NCBI GenBank assembly: GCA_964402325.1
Contig: CAYOBI010000024.1
Coordinates: 1 to 33,876 of the forward strand
Length of the DNA stretch: 33,876 nucleotides
DNA from: Raineyella sp964402325
Lineage (GTDB): Bacteria > Actinomycetota > Actinomycetes > Propionibacteriales > Propionibacteriaceae
Reading direction: 5' to 3'
Positions 1-8,500 of the stretch are shown piece by piece (position 1 is the stretch's first letter; each line of letters begins with the position of its first letter). Position numbers and translations under genes: made by a program. Under the pieces are notes generated by a model. That model was not told the origin of the DNA. It worked only from the letters and a program-made list of their open reading frames with translations, and made no database searches.

Positions 1-34
1 GTCAGCCCAGGCACGCTGTCAGCCCAGGCACGCT
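1..34. repeat. 17-bp tandem repeat at window edge
   Basis: Two perfect head-to-tail copies of a 17-base unit (1-17 and 18-34) are followed by a degenerate third copy that overlaps the stop codon of the adjoining TSUP gene. Because it lies at the very edge of the sequence it could be a real short repeat downstream of the gene or an assembly-end duplication. Confidence 0.6.
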
Positions 35-35
35 G

Positions 36-800
36 TCAGCGCAGCCACAGCCAGGCGGCCAGGAAGAACCCGGCCCCGGCGACGACCGCCCGCAGCACCG
101 GCTCGGGGATCAGCCGTTGGATCACCGGGCCGACGTTGCCGCCGACCACGCAGCCGAGGCCGAGCGCGATCGCCGCGGCCCAGTTCACCGGTCCGAAGCC
201 GATGAAGACCAGCGAGGCCACCAGGTTGCTCACCCCGAGCAGCAGGCTCTTGATCACCATCGCCCGGGTGAACAGTTCCGAGCTCGCGATCAGGGTCAGG
301 GCCAGGTACATCACGCCCGCGCCGGCCCCGAAGTAGCCGCCGTAGCAGCAGACCAGGAACAGCCCGATCCAGTAGACGACCGGGTTGGGGTCGTCGCCCC
401 GCAGCCGGCTGATCCGCGGGCTGAGCAGCAGCAGGACGGAGGCGAGCGCGATCAGCCACGGCACGATCGCGGTGAAGCTGGACTCGCCGGCAACCAGCAG
501 CACTGTCGCGCCCAGGCCGCCGCCGACGCCGGCCACGGCCAGCTGGGCGGCCAGGGTCCGGCGGCTGCCGCCGGTGACCGTACGCATCGCCCGCGCGGTG
601 GACCCGACGCCGACGCCGACCAGCCCGAGGGTGTTGGAGACGTTCGCCGCGACCGGCGACAGGCCGGCCGCCAGCAGGACCGGGTAGCTGACCAGGGAGG
701 CCAGTCCGGTGAGGTAGCCGACGATGCCGGTGCCGACGCCGGCCAGGGCGATCAGTGCCAGGACGCCCAGCGGCATCCCCAGGATCTCCGTCCCGCCCAT
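36..800 (-). CDS. TSUP (TauE/SafE) family membrane permease
   Basis: A 254-residue, almost wholly hydrophobic protein with about seven or eight membrane segments and the two-repeat look of the TauE/SafE family, which exports sulfite, sulfoacetate or related organosulfur anions. Glycine-rich helices, the N-terminal stretch GVGTGIVGYLTGLASL and the FGAGAGVMYLAL segment around residue 160 fit the family. The ATG at 798-800 is chosen because a GGGGAGG-like ribosome site sits about 7 bases upstream; a longer in-frame extension has none. It lies 66 bases downstream of the formate/nitrite channel gene on the same strand, so the two may be cotranscribed. The substrate cannot be read from sequence. 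Confidence 0.8.
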   Translation of the reverse strand: MGGTEILGMPLGVLALIALAGVGTGIVGYLTGLASLVSYPVLLAAGLSPVAANVSNTLGLVGVGVGSTARAMRTVTGGSRRTLAAQLAVAGVGGGLGATVLLVAGESSFTAIVPWLIALASVLLLLSPRISRLRGDDPNPVVYWIGLFLVCCYGGYFGAGAGVMYLALTLIASSELFTRAMVIKSLLLGVSNLVASLVFIGFGPVNWAAAIALGLGCVVGGNVGPVIQRLIPEPVLRAVVAGAGFFLAAWLWLR

Positions 801-866
801 CGCGTCTCCTCCCCGTGGCCGTGCCGCCCCCGCCGCCACGATAGCGGCGAACGGTACGAGGACCGG

Positions 867-1766
867 CTACTCGGCCGGGACGGACCCCCCGGGCGTCGGC
901 GGTGTGCCGGTCACCACAGTGTCGAGGGTGGTGCTCCTGCGCGGCCGCGGGTTGTTCACGTACGCGTAGTAGTAGCCGATCAGGATTCCGCCGCCGATGA
1001 AGTTGCCGATCAGGGCGATCGCCACGTTGCCGGCGGCCCGGGCCACGTCGATGCCCTGGCTGAGGCCGACGACGAAGAAGAAGACGGTGTTCGCCACCGA
1101 ATGCTCCAGGCCGAGGAAGGCGAAGACGAACACCGCGGCGACCATCGTCAGCGTCATCGTGATGGAATCCTTGACGAAGCCGTTGTAGACCAGCAGCATC
1201 GCGACGTTGATCACCAGGTTGCACAGGATCGCCCGGACGAACAGGTCCCCGACCCCCGCGGCGGTGCCGAGGTAGCCGAGCTTCACCTCGACGGCGTGCG
1301 CCATCTGGGTGGCGACCGGCCCGGACACCAGCGTGGAGGACCTCAGCAGCAGGGCCAGGACCAGGCCGCCCAGGGCGTTGCCGAGGAAGCAGACTCCCAG
1401 CAGGAGCAGTGCCCGTCGGGTCGTCGTACGCCGGTGGTAGTGCGCGATGCTGACCACCATCATGTTCGAGGTGAGCAGCTCCGACCTGGTGAAGAAGATG
1501 AACACCAGTGCCCAGCCGAAGATGAACGAGCCGAGCATCCTCCCGAAGCCGACCAGGCTCACCCCGCCCACCTGCACGGTGGCGAACGTCGCCACGGTCG
1601 CGTGGTAGGCGACGTAGAACAGGCCGATCAGGAAGCCGGCCATCGCCGCGCGCTGGAGGTAACGCACCGTGATCCGGCTCGACATGTGCCCCTTGGTGTC
1701 TGCGGCCTCGAGGGTGTTCTCGATGAACACCCGGCCCGGGTACAGGCGGTCGTCGGTGATCTCCAC
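867..1766 (-). CDS. formate/nitrite transporter (FNT) family channel
   Basis: A 299-residue protein with six predicted membrane helices and FNT signatures: FTRSELLTSNMM in the first half (the FocA/NirC Omega-loop region) and GLEHSVANTVFF in the second half, which holds the conserved pore histidine. Such pentamers move formate, nitrite or hydrosulfide across the inner membrane. Start choice: a GTG at 1764-1766 gives an N-terminus ending in the amphipathic helix usual before helix 1; an ATG at 1683-1685 would remove part of it, so the longer form is preferred. It begins directly downstream (minus strand) of two palindromic sites at 1775-1813 and precedes a TSUP exporter. Formate against nitrite specificity is not decidable here. 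Confidence 0.85.
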   Translation of the reverse strand: MEITDDRLYPGRVFIENTLEAADTKGHMSSRITVRYLQRAAMAGFLIGLFYVAYHATVATFATVQVGGVSLVGFGRMLGSFIFGWALVFIFFTRSELLTSNMMVVSIAHYHRRTTTRRALLLLGVCFLGNALGGLVLALLLRSSTLVSGPVATQMAHAVEVKLGYLGTAAGVGDLFVRAILCNLVINVAMLLVYNGFVKDSITMTLTMVAAVFVFAFLGLEHSVANTVFFFVVGLSQGIDVARAAGNVAIALIGNFIGGGILIGYYYAYVNNPRPRRSTTLDTVVTGTPPTPGGSVPAE

Positions 1767-1774
1767 CCCACCAG

Positions 1775-1813
1775 TTTGTCAACACAAAAGGTTATTTGTC
1801 AATACAAATAACC
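1775..1813. promoter_or_regulatory. paired palindromic operators in divergent promoter
   Basis: Two related inverted repeats lie between the divergent FNT gene and the 1851 gene. Site 1 is TTTGT-CAAC-ACAAA (1775-1788). Site 2 is GGTTATTTGT-CAAT-ACAAATAACC (1790-1813), with perfect 10-base arms. Their centres are 20 bp apart, about two helical turns, as expected for two repressor dimers on one DNA face. This is the most AT-rich patch nearby. A TTGACA-like -35 box for the minus-strand gene falls inside site 2, so binding would plausibly block transcription. The regulator is not identifiable from the sequence. Confidence 0.65.
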
Positions 1814-1850
1814 CGAGATGACTCCGTCGCGACCGGGGCAGAATGTGGCC

Positions 1851-2663
1851 ATGACCTACGACGTCGTACGTCTCGCCGTCGACGAGCGGCACACCCAACT
1901 GGTGAAGAAAAGCGTCGGGCCGGTGCTGCTGCAGTTCCGGGCGTACGCCATGATGCCGCCGGAGGAGCGCCCGGTCGGCCACGACCAGTTCTACATGATG
2001 TGGATGGACCTGGACCGGCGCAGCGTCCCGGTGCCGGCGGTGATCCGCGCCGCGCTGGCGCCGGCCACTGCGCACGCGATGACCGCCCGGGTGTTCGGGC
2101 ACGGCGTCGACCCGGTCGCCGGGCGGACGGGTTGGTGGCGGGCGGCCGAGCTGATCGGCTCCCAGGACGGCTTCGAGGCCCGGGTGGCCGCCCGGCTGGC
2201 CTGGCTGGTCGACGAGGACATGGGGGCCTTCCTGCGCTGGGACGCCCCCGATCCCGAGCAGTTGGCCGCGTGGCCGCCGGTCGTCGCCCCGGTCGACGCG
2301 GTCGGCCGCTGGGTCTTCGACCGGTTCACCCTGACCGACCCGCAGGCCTGGGCGCCGACCAGCCGGAAGCTGGAGGCGACTCCCGACCCGGAGGTACGGC
2401 GCCGGCTGCTCGACCTGCGCACCGACTCCGGCGCGGCCCAGCCGCCGACCCTGGCCGCGGAGCTCACCCGGGCCCGGTCGCTCACCGCCGCGGGGGAGTG
2501 GACCGAAGCCGCCTCGCTGCTCGCCGCGCTGATCACCGCCGCCCCGTTCGACCCGGACCTGCTCCGCGCCCTCGCCGACGCGGTGTCCGATCCCGGCCAC
2601 GCCGCGCTGCTCCGCCGCCGCGCCGCCAGCTACGAAGCGGTGGGCGACCCCGCGAACCCCTAA
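1851..2663 (+). CDS. conserved-type hypothetical protein, cytoplasmic
   Basis: A 270-residue soluble protein that I do not recognise. There is no signal peptide or membrane helix. The N-terminal two thirds is tryptophan-rich (TGWWRAAELIG, WDAPDPEQLAAWPP, DPQAWAPTS). The last 70 residues are alanine/leucine-rich helical pairs reminiscent of a TPR-like repeat (ELTRARSLTAAGEWTEAASL). An in-frame ATG at 1818 would add 11 residues but lies four bases after the palindromic operator; the ATG at 1851 gives a cleaner N-terminus (MTYDVVRLAVDE) and has a weak GGGG site upstream. The gene ends 27 bases before ldh, so ldh may be transcribed with it or from its own promoter over the stop codon. Confidence 0.6.
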   Translation: MTYDVVRLAVDERHTQLVKKSVGPVLLQFRAYAMMPPEERPVGHDQFYMMWMDLDRRSVPVPAVIRAALAPATAHAMTARVFGHGVDPVAGRTGWWRAAELIGSQDGFEARVAARLAWLVDEDMGAFLRWDAPDPEQLAAWPPVVAPVDAVGRWVFDRFTLTDPQAWAPTSRKLEATPDPEVRRRLLDLRTDSGAAQPPTLAAELTRARSLTAAGEWTEAASLLAALITAAPFDPDLLRALADAVSDPGHAALLRRRAASYEAVGDPANP

Positions 2664-2674
2664 TGGTCAGACCA
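2664..2674. promoter_or_regulatory. LldR/FadR-subfamily GntR operator-like palindrome
   Basis: TGGTC-A-GACCA starts immediately after the stop codon of the upstream gene and ends 16 bases before the ldh ATG. It matches the TNGTNNNACNA pattern of FadR-type GntR regulators such as LldR and PdhR. In Corynebacterium, LldR is known to act on lactate genes including ldhA. A lactate-responsive repressor here is inferred; no regulator gene is in view. Confidence 0.5.
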
Positions 2675-2690
2675 ATGTTTCAATAGAGGT

Positions 2691-3656
2691 ATGGCTCCCA
2701 CCGTTGGTAACAGGATTCTGCTCGTCGGCGCCGGTGACGTCGGCGCCGCCTACGCGTACGCCCTCGTCAACCAGGGCATCACCCACGATCTCGCGATCAT
2801 CGACCTCAACGAGACCAAGGCACGCGGCGAGGTCGAGGACCTCAACCACGGCGTCGTCTGGGCACCCTCCCCGACCAACGTCCGCTTCGGCTCCTACGAG
2901 GCGGACTCCGCCGACGCGGCCCTGCTGGTGGTCACCGCAGGCGCGGCCCAGAAGCCTGGCGAGACCCGGCTCGACCTGGTCGGCAAGAACCTCAAGATCA
3001 CCGGCGGGATCATCCGCCAGGCGATCGACAACGGCTTCCACGGCGTCATCCTGATGGCCACCAACCCGGTCGACATCCTGTCGTACGCGGCCTGGAAGAC
3101 CTCCGGCCTGCCCAGCAGCCAGGTGCTGGGCTCGGGCACCACGCTCGACTCGGCCCGGTTCCGTTACCTGCTCGGGATGCTGTACGACGTGGCGCCGATG
3201 AGCGTGCACGCCAACGTGGTGGGGGAGCACGGCGACTCCGAGCTGCCGGCACTGTCCAGCGCGACCATTGCCGGGGTGCCGATCGCCGAGGAGCTGGCCC
3301 GCCACCCGGAGCGCCGCCTGGAGATCGAGGAGGCGTTCCAGGTGACCGTCACCTCCGCCGAGCGAATCATCGCGGCGAAGGGGTCGACGTCGTTCGGCAT
3401 CGGCATGGCGCTGGCCCGGATCACCCGTGCGATCCTGGAGGACCAGCGGGTCGCGCTGCCGGTGTCCACCCTGCTGAAGGGCGAATACGGCCAGCACGGC
3501 GTCTACATGGGCACCCCGGCGGTGCTCTACCGCGGCGGCGTCGAGCGGGTCGTCCAGATCCCGCTCAGCGAGGACGAGCAGGCCCGGTTCGCGGCCAGCG
3601 CGGAGGCCCTGCACGAGGTGCAGGACCCCTACTTCCACACCTCCGACAACAGCTGA
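2691..3656 (+). CDS. ldh: L-lactate dehydrogenase
   Basis: A 321-residue NAD-dependent L-lactate dehydrogenase that reduces pyruvate to L-lactate and regenerates NAD+ in the cytoplasm. The Rossmann motif GAGDVGAAYA is near residue 13, the substrate-loop region GAAQKPGETRLDL near residue 85, the NAD-side ATNPVD near 123, GSGTTLDSARFR with the substrate arginine near 150, and the catalytic GEHGDSE with His180. Length and motif order are normal for the family. An AGAGG ribosome site precedes the ATG. The 3' end overlaps the convergent monooxygenase gene by 28 bases, so no terminator separates them. A GntR-type operator lies just upstream. Confidence 0.93.
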   Translation: MAPTVGNRILLVGAGDVGAAYAYALVNQGITHDLAIIDLNETKARGEVEDLNHGVVWAPSPTNVRFGSYEADSADAALLVVTAGAAQKPGETRLDLVGKNLKITGGIIRQAIDNGFHGVILMATNPVDILSYAAWKTSGLPSSQVLGSGTTLDSARFRYLLGMLYDVAPMSVHANVVGEHGDSELPALSSATIAGVPIAEELARHPERRLEIEEAFQVTVTSAERIIAAKGSTSFGIGMALARITRAILEDQRVALPVSTLLKGEYGQHGVYMGTPAVLYRGGVERVVQIPLSEDEQARFAASAEALHEVQDPYFHTSDNS

Positions 3657-4615
3657 AGGCTGCGCAGGCGGACCTGCGGGTCGTGGGCGTACGTCACCAC
3701 GACGAGTTCGTCCGCCTCCGTCGCGGCCACCAGCTCCACCAGCCGGCGGCGCACCGTGGCGGGGGAGCCCACCGCCCGGCAGGCCAGCATGCCCTGGGCG
3801 GCCCGCCAGCCGGCGTCGTGCGGCAGCTCGGCGCGCGGCGGCTGCAGCGGCCGGCGGACGCCGGTGGCGTTGCCGATCGACATCTGCACGTGGGTGGAGT
3901 ACTGGTGCTCGGCCTCCGCGTCGGTGTCGGCGACCAGCACCGAGACCCCGACCATGGCGTACGGGGCCTGCAGCCGGGCCGTCGGCGACCCGGTGGTGAA
4001 GGAGTGCCGGTAGACCGACAGAGCCTCGTACAGCTCGTCCGGGGCGAAGTGCGACGCGACCGCGAACGGCAGCCCCAGCTGGCCCGCGATCGAGGCCCCG
4101 TTCGTGGTCGAGCCGAGCACCCAGATCGGCACCTCGGTGCCGGCGGCGACGATCGAGGACACCCCGCGCGGTGAGTCGCCGGAGCCGAACCAGGACTGCA
4201 TCTCGTAGATCTGGTCGGCGAACGACTGCGCGTCGGAGGCGCCGCGGCGCAGCAGCCGGGCGGTCGTCGGGTCGGTGCCGGGGGCCCGGCCCAGGCCGAG
4301 GTCGACCCGGTCACCGTGCAGCTGCACCAGGGTGCCGAACTGCTCGGCGACCGCCAGCGGCGCATGGTTCGGCAGCATCACGCCGCCCGACCCCACCCGC
4401 AGGGTGCTGGTGATCGCCAGCGCGTGCTCGATCAGCAGGCCGGTGGCGGAGCTGGCGAAGGTCGGCGAGTTGTGGTGCTCGGCGAACCAGTACCGGTGGT
4501 AGCCGCTCTCCTCGGCGAGCCGGACGGCCGCGTACGACGCCTCCAGGGCCGACCGGACGTCGGAGCCCGCCGAGACGGGGACGAGGTCGAGGATCGAGAG
4601 CGGTGGGGTCGTCAT
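3629..4615 (-). CDS. luciferase-like flavin monooxygenase (MsnO8-type)
   Basis: A 328-residue member of the bacterial luciferase-like (LLM) superfamily, which use reduced F420 or FMN and a TIM-barrel fold. Typical motifs are the N-terminal LSILDLVPV, YHRYWFAEHHNSPTFASSA, RVGSGGVMLPNHAPL, DLGLGRAPGTDP and PIWVLGSTTNGASIAGQLGL. These match the short, single-component MsnO8-like group rather than a specific assigned enzyme, so substrate and cofactor are unknown. Its ATG (4613-4615) overlaps the TGA of the upstream 110-aa gene by four bases, implying coupled translation. Its stop codon lies within the 3' end of the convergent ldh gene. Confidence 0.85.
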   Translation of the reverse strand: MTTPPLSILDLVPVSAGSDVRSALEASYAAVRLAEESGYHRYWFAEHHNSPTFASSATGLLIEHALAITSTLRVGSGGVMLPNHAPLAVAEQFGTLVQLHGDRVDLGLGRAPGTDPTTARLLRRGASDAQSFADQIYEMQSWFGSGDSPRGVSSIVAAGTEVPIWVLGSTTNGASIAGQLGLPFAVASHFAPDELYEALSVYRHSFTTGSPTARLQAPYAMVGVSVLVADTDAEAEHQYSTHVQMSIGNATGVRRPLQPPRAELPHDAGWRAAQGMLACRAVGSPATVRRRLVELVAATEADELVVVTYAHDPQVRLRSLQLLSEVWK

Positions 4616-4944
4616 GCCCCGATCGTACGTGCGCGCGGCCACCGGCCCCGCAACGTCGTCCGGGGATGGATCGGGTTGGGGCCGAAGCTGCCCAGGGCCG
4701 TACGTTTCGCGGCGGCCACGAGGGCCTCCCGGTGCACCTGCGCCAGGTCACCGGACTCACGCTCGGCCTGGGCCTCGCGGATGGCCGTCTCCAGACGGTG
4801 CCGGACGAGGTCCGGCATGGGGACGGACGTCCGGCGGAGCAGCTGGCCCAGTTGCTCCTCGAGCTGGTGTCCCAGCGGCTCCCCCCACCTCTCGTCGCTC
4901 GCGTCGAGCGGGCTCTCGGCCTGCTCCAGCGGGTCGTCGATCAC
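4612..4944 (-). CDS. small protein after sigma factor; possible anti-sigma-like
   Basis: A 110-residue charged, soluble protein with no membrane segment. It starts at one of two tandem GTG codons (4944 preferred; AGGAGG ends 4 bases before) and sits 93 bases downstream of the sigM-like gene, in the place where mycobacteria carry the membrane anti-sigma factor RsmA. The middle segment (RTSVPMPDLVRHRLETAI) resembles the helical stretch common in cytoplasmic parts of actinobacterial anti-sigma factors, but there is no HxxxCxxC zinc motif and no transmembrane region. It is either a reduced anti-sigma, an unrelated small protein, or a partner of the monooxygenase to which it is coupled by an ATGA overlap. 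The function is not established. Confidence 0.6.
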   Translation of the reverse strand: MIDDPLEQAESPLDASDERWGEPLGHQLEEQLGQLLRRTSVPMPDLVRHRLETAIREAQAERESGDLAQVHREALVAAAKRTALGSFGPNPIHPRTTLRGRWPRARTIGA

Positions 4945-5037
4945 CACGCCTCCTGATGTTCGAAGCACATGTTGTTGTCCCGTGCGATGTACCCCCGTAC
5001 GCCTCACAGCCCAGTGACTGACTCGTCCCATTCTGAC

Positions 5038-5589
5038 TCATCCCGGGGTCGGGAAGTCGCGCAACAGCGCGGCCAATCGCGCCCGTCCGCGCGAGCACCG
5101 GGACTTGACCGTCCCGGGGGCGCAGCCGAGCATCGCGGCCGCCTCCTCGACGGTGAACCCCTCCATGTCGACCAGGATCAGCGCCGCGCGCTGGTCCGGG
5201 TTGATCTGCCCGAGCGCCTCGCTGACCGCGTCGACGAGGGCCTCCGGGGGGTCGTCCCCGGCGGTGCCGGTCACCCGCTCGGGGTCGAGCGGGGTGGTCG
5301 GGCGGCGCTTCAGGTAGCGGATCCGGTCCAGGCAGGAGTTGATCACGATCCGGTGCAGCCAGGTCGCGACCCGGGCGTCGCCGCGGAACGTGTGGGCCCG
5401 GCGGAAGGCGCGCAGGTAGGCCTCCTGCAGGGCGTCCGCGGCGTCCTCCGGGTCGCCGAGCGTCCGCAGCGCCACTGACCAGAGGCGGTCCTGGTGGCGC
5501 CCGACGAGCACCGCGAAGGCCTCCGGGTCGCCCGTGACGTGGGCGGCCAGCAGCTCCTCGTCAGTGGGCGGCTCGGGTGACCGGGTCAT
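5038..5589 (-). CDS. sigM: ECF-type RNA polymerase sigma factor, SigM-like
   Basis: A 183-residue ECF sigma factor. Region 2 is clear (PEAFAVLVGRHQDRLW, then DPEDAADALQEAYLRAF and ATWLHRIVINSCLDRIR, residues about 20-90). Region 4 follows with the helix-turn-helix (GFTVEEAAAMLGCAPGTVKS, residues about 145-165). It directs RNA polymerase to a small envelope or redox stress regulon in relatives. Its ATG overlaps the stop of the murJ-fusion gene by four bases, matching the mycobacterial order mviN-sigM. The thioredoxin genes trxB/trxA that usually follow sigM in mycobacteria are absent; a 110-aa protein and a monooxygenase take their place. Confidence 0.9.
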   Translation of the reverse strand: MTRSPEPPTDEELLAAHVTGDPEAFAVLVGRHQDRLWSVALRTLGDPEDAADALQEAYLRAFRRAHTFRGDARVATWLHRIVINSCLDRIRYLKRRPTTPLDPERVTGTAGDDPPEALVDAVSEALGQINPDQRAALILVDMEGFTVEEAAAMLGCAPGTVKSRCSRGRARLAALLRDFPTPG

Positions 5590-8500
5590 GGCCTCACCTG
5601 CACCTCGTAGATCCCGCCCCGGTACTGCCCGTTGCCGTCGGAGGGCAGCGAGGTCAGGTAGACCAGCACGTACCGGGTGGTGACCGCGCTGTCCGCGGTC
5701 AGGTCCACCGTCCCGCTCGCGCCGGTGGCGCTCGCCACGGTGCGCCAGGACTTCTGAGAGTCCATCGGTGCGGAGGTGGCCGCGGTGTTCTTCGGCACCC
5801 GCACCTCGAGGTCGGTCCCGGTGCCGTTGAGCTGCACCGTCACGGTGCGTACGTCGCGCGGCCGGCCGAGGTCGAGCACCAGGCCGACGCCCGGCTTGAG
5901 CTTGCCGAAGCGGGCGTCGCCGACGTACGACATGGTCTGCCACATCGTGGTCGGGTCGCCGTCGTAGGCGTACGGGGCGGTCCGGGCGTTCTCCTCGCCG
6001 TTGCCGCCGTCGGCCGAGGGGTCGAAGGTCGCCACCCCGGTGACCTCCCACGGGCCGGTCGCGGCGGAGCCGGAGGCGGTGGCGCCGCTGCTGGTGGCCC
6101 CGCTCGGCCCGGTTCCGGAGTGCCCGGCCCGGCCGGCGTTGATCGCCGTGCCGATCAGCCCGACGACGACGGCCATCGCGACCAGCACCAGCAGGGCGAT
6201 CACCCAGCCGCGGCGGGGGGTACGCCGGGGGACGACCCGCAGCGGCCGTTCGGTCGGCTCGGGCGGGACGGCCGCGGTCTGCGGCAGCGGTCCGGCGTCC
6301 ACCGCGGGCTGCTCGCGGGTGGTGTCCAGCGCCAGGGTGCCCTGGGCGGTCCGGACCCGCTGCTCCAGCCGGTACGAGGCGTCGGTGACCCCGAGCACGG
6401 TCGACAGCGCCGCCACCACGCCGGCGGCGGTGGTGATGCCCGGCCTGCCGGTGGCGTTGTCCATCATCGGGCTGACGCCGCCGATCACCTGTTCGCAGAT
6501 CCGGTCCAGGGGCGGCGGTACGTCGGCGCGGACCCGCCGCGGCGAGGGCCACATGCCGCCCCGGGTGGGGGCGGACGGCAGGCCGGGCACCGTCCCGCCG
6601 GGCCACAGGCCGGTGAGGCAGGTGTAGAGCAGCCGGCCGAGGGCGAAGACATCGGTGCGTTCGGCGCCCTCGACCTTCGCCCCGGGCTCCTCGCCGGGCA
6701 GCAGCGCCTCGTCGATCTGGAAGCCGAGGATCTTCACGTTGCCGGTGTCGGTGACCATCACGGCGTCCGGGTCGAGGCGCTGGTGGTAGCGACCCTGGGC
6801 GTGCACCGTGGCCATCGCGTCGGCGATCTCGCGGACCAGCCAGGCCGACTCGATCCCGGACAGCGGCCCGGGCGCCAGCAGCCTGGTGAGGGTCTGGCCA
6901 GGGGCGTACTCGCGCACCACGTACGGTTCGTCGCCGTCGTCGGAGAAGTCGAGGATGCGGACGAACCGGGCGTCGGTGACCTGGGCGGCGCGCCGGGCGG
7001 CGGACAGCAGCAGCGGGCTGCGCGGGTCGCCGGCGGGGAAGAACTGGCAGACCACCCAGCGCTTCAGGCTGAGGTCGGTGGCCCGCCACAGGTCCTGGCG
7101 GCGACCGTCCAGCGGGTCCTCGAGGCGGAACCGGCCGCCGAGCAGTCGACCGGCCTGGTAGCCGGGCGACCCGATCGGCCGGGTGTACTCGTCGTCGCGG
7201 CCGAAGGCGTCCTCGGCGCCCGGCCCCCCGGCCTCGGTCCTCGGGTCCTCCGGCACGGCCCCCTCCTCCTGCTGCCGCGGGAGGCCGGTCGGCGGGGTGC
7301 CGGAACCGGTCCTGCGCAGCAGGGCGGCGAGCACCTCCTCGACCTCCTCGATCTGCAGCCTACGTGCCAGCACGACGAAAGTCCCGACGGCCGCCGCCGC
7401 GCCGACCGCGACGGACGCCAGCAGCAACAACTGGCCGTGCCCGCCGGTGAGCCGGACGAGCAGCCAGGCCAGCAGCGCCCCCGGGGCGGTGGCCACGGTC
7501 AGCCGGACGATGTGGCGGGCGATCGGCGCGAACCGGAAGTCCGGCAGCCGGCGGCGCAGCAACGGGACGGCGATGCCGAGCCCCACCACGTACGCCAGGG
7601 CGTACGCCCCGCCCAGACCGGCCGCGACCCAGCCGGGCGCGTGCCACGGGACGACCAGGACGATCGCCAGGATGATGTTGCTGGCGACGATGGTGCTCTG
7701 CACCAGGAATGGCGTACGGGTGTCCTCGAGGGCGTAGAAGGACCGGATCACCAGGTAGTGCAGGCTGTACGGCACCAGCCCGAGGGCCATCACCAGCAGC
7801 GTACGGCCGATGAAGTCGGCGTCCCGGGCGCCGGCCCCGTTGCCGAACATCAGCCGGCTGATCGGGAAGGCGAGGGCGAACAGTGCGATCGCGCTCGGCA
7901 CGATCACCGCCAGCGCGCTGCGCATCGTCCGGGCCGACTCCGTGGCGACGCCCTTCAGGTCGCCCTCGGCGGCCAGCCGGGAGCTGCTGGTCATCATCTG
8001 GGTGGCCAGCGACAGGGTGATCAGCGAGTGCGGCACGATCCAGATCAGTGAGGCGGTCTGGTAGGCGGTGATCCCGGCACCCTCGCCACTGGTCAGGACG
8101 GCCGTCGAGCCGAGCCGGTTGACGACGAAGATCGCCAGCTGGTTCACCAGCACGAAGTAGAGGGTCCACTGGGCCAGCCGGAAGGTGTGGCCCAGACCGA
8201 CGCCGCGCAGGTCCCAGCGCGGCCGGTAGCGGAAGCCGGCCCGGGTCAGGAACGGCACCAGGATGAAGAACTGGGCGGCGATCCCGAGGGTGGAGCCGAG
8301 GCCCAGCAGCAGTACCTGCGGCCAGCTGAACGGCGCCCCGTGGGACGTGCCCCACAGGCCCAGGTAGAGGCCGAAGACGGCGATCGAGATGACGTTGTTG
8401 GCGATCGGGGCCCACATGTAGGGGATGTAGACCTGCCGGGCGTTCAGCACCTGGCCGACCAGCACGGTGGCCCCGTAGAAGAAGATCTCCGGCAGGCACA

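Noticed and set aside
1..34. CRISPR-like repeat at the window start
   Set aside because: Units are 17 bases, directly adjacent without spacers, and only two perfect copies exist.
117..1811. Long plus-strand open frame opposite the TSUP and FNT genes
   Set aside because: Composition is Asp/Gln/His/Arg-rich as expected from antisense of hydrophobic genes; the minus-strand products match known transporter families.
1775..1813. FNR/CRP, Rex or NsrR site at the FNT promoter
   Set aside because: The TTTGT-N4-ACAAA pattern lacks TTGAT-N4-ATCAA, TGTGA-N6-TCACA or TTGTGAA-type cores.
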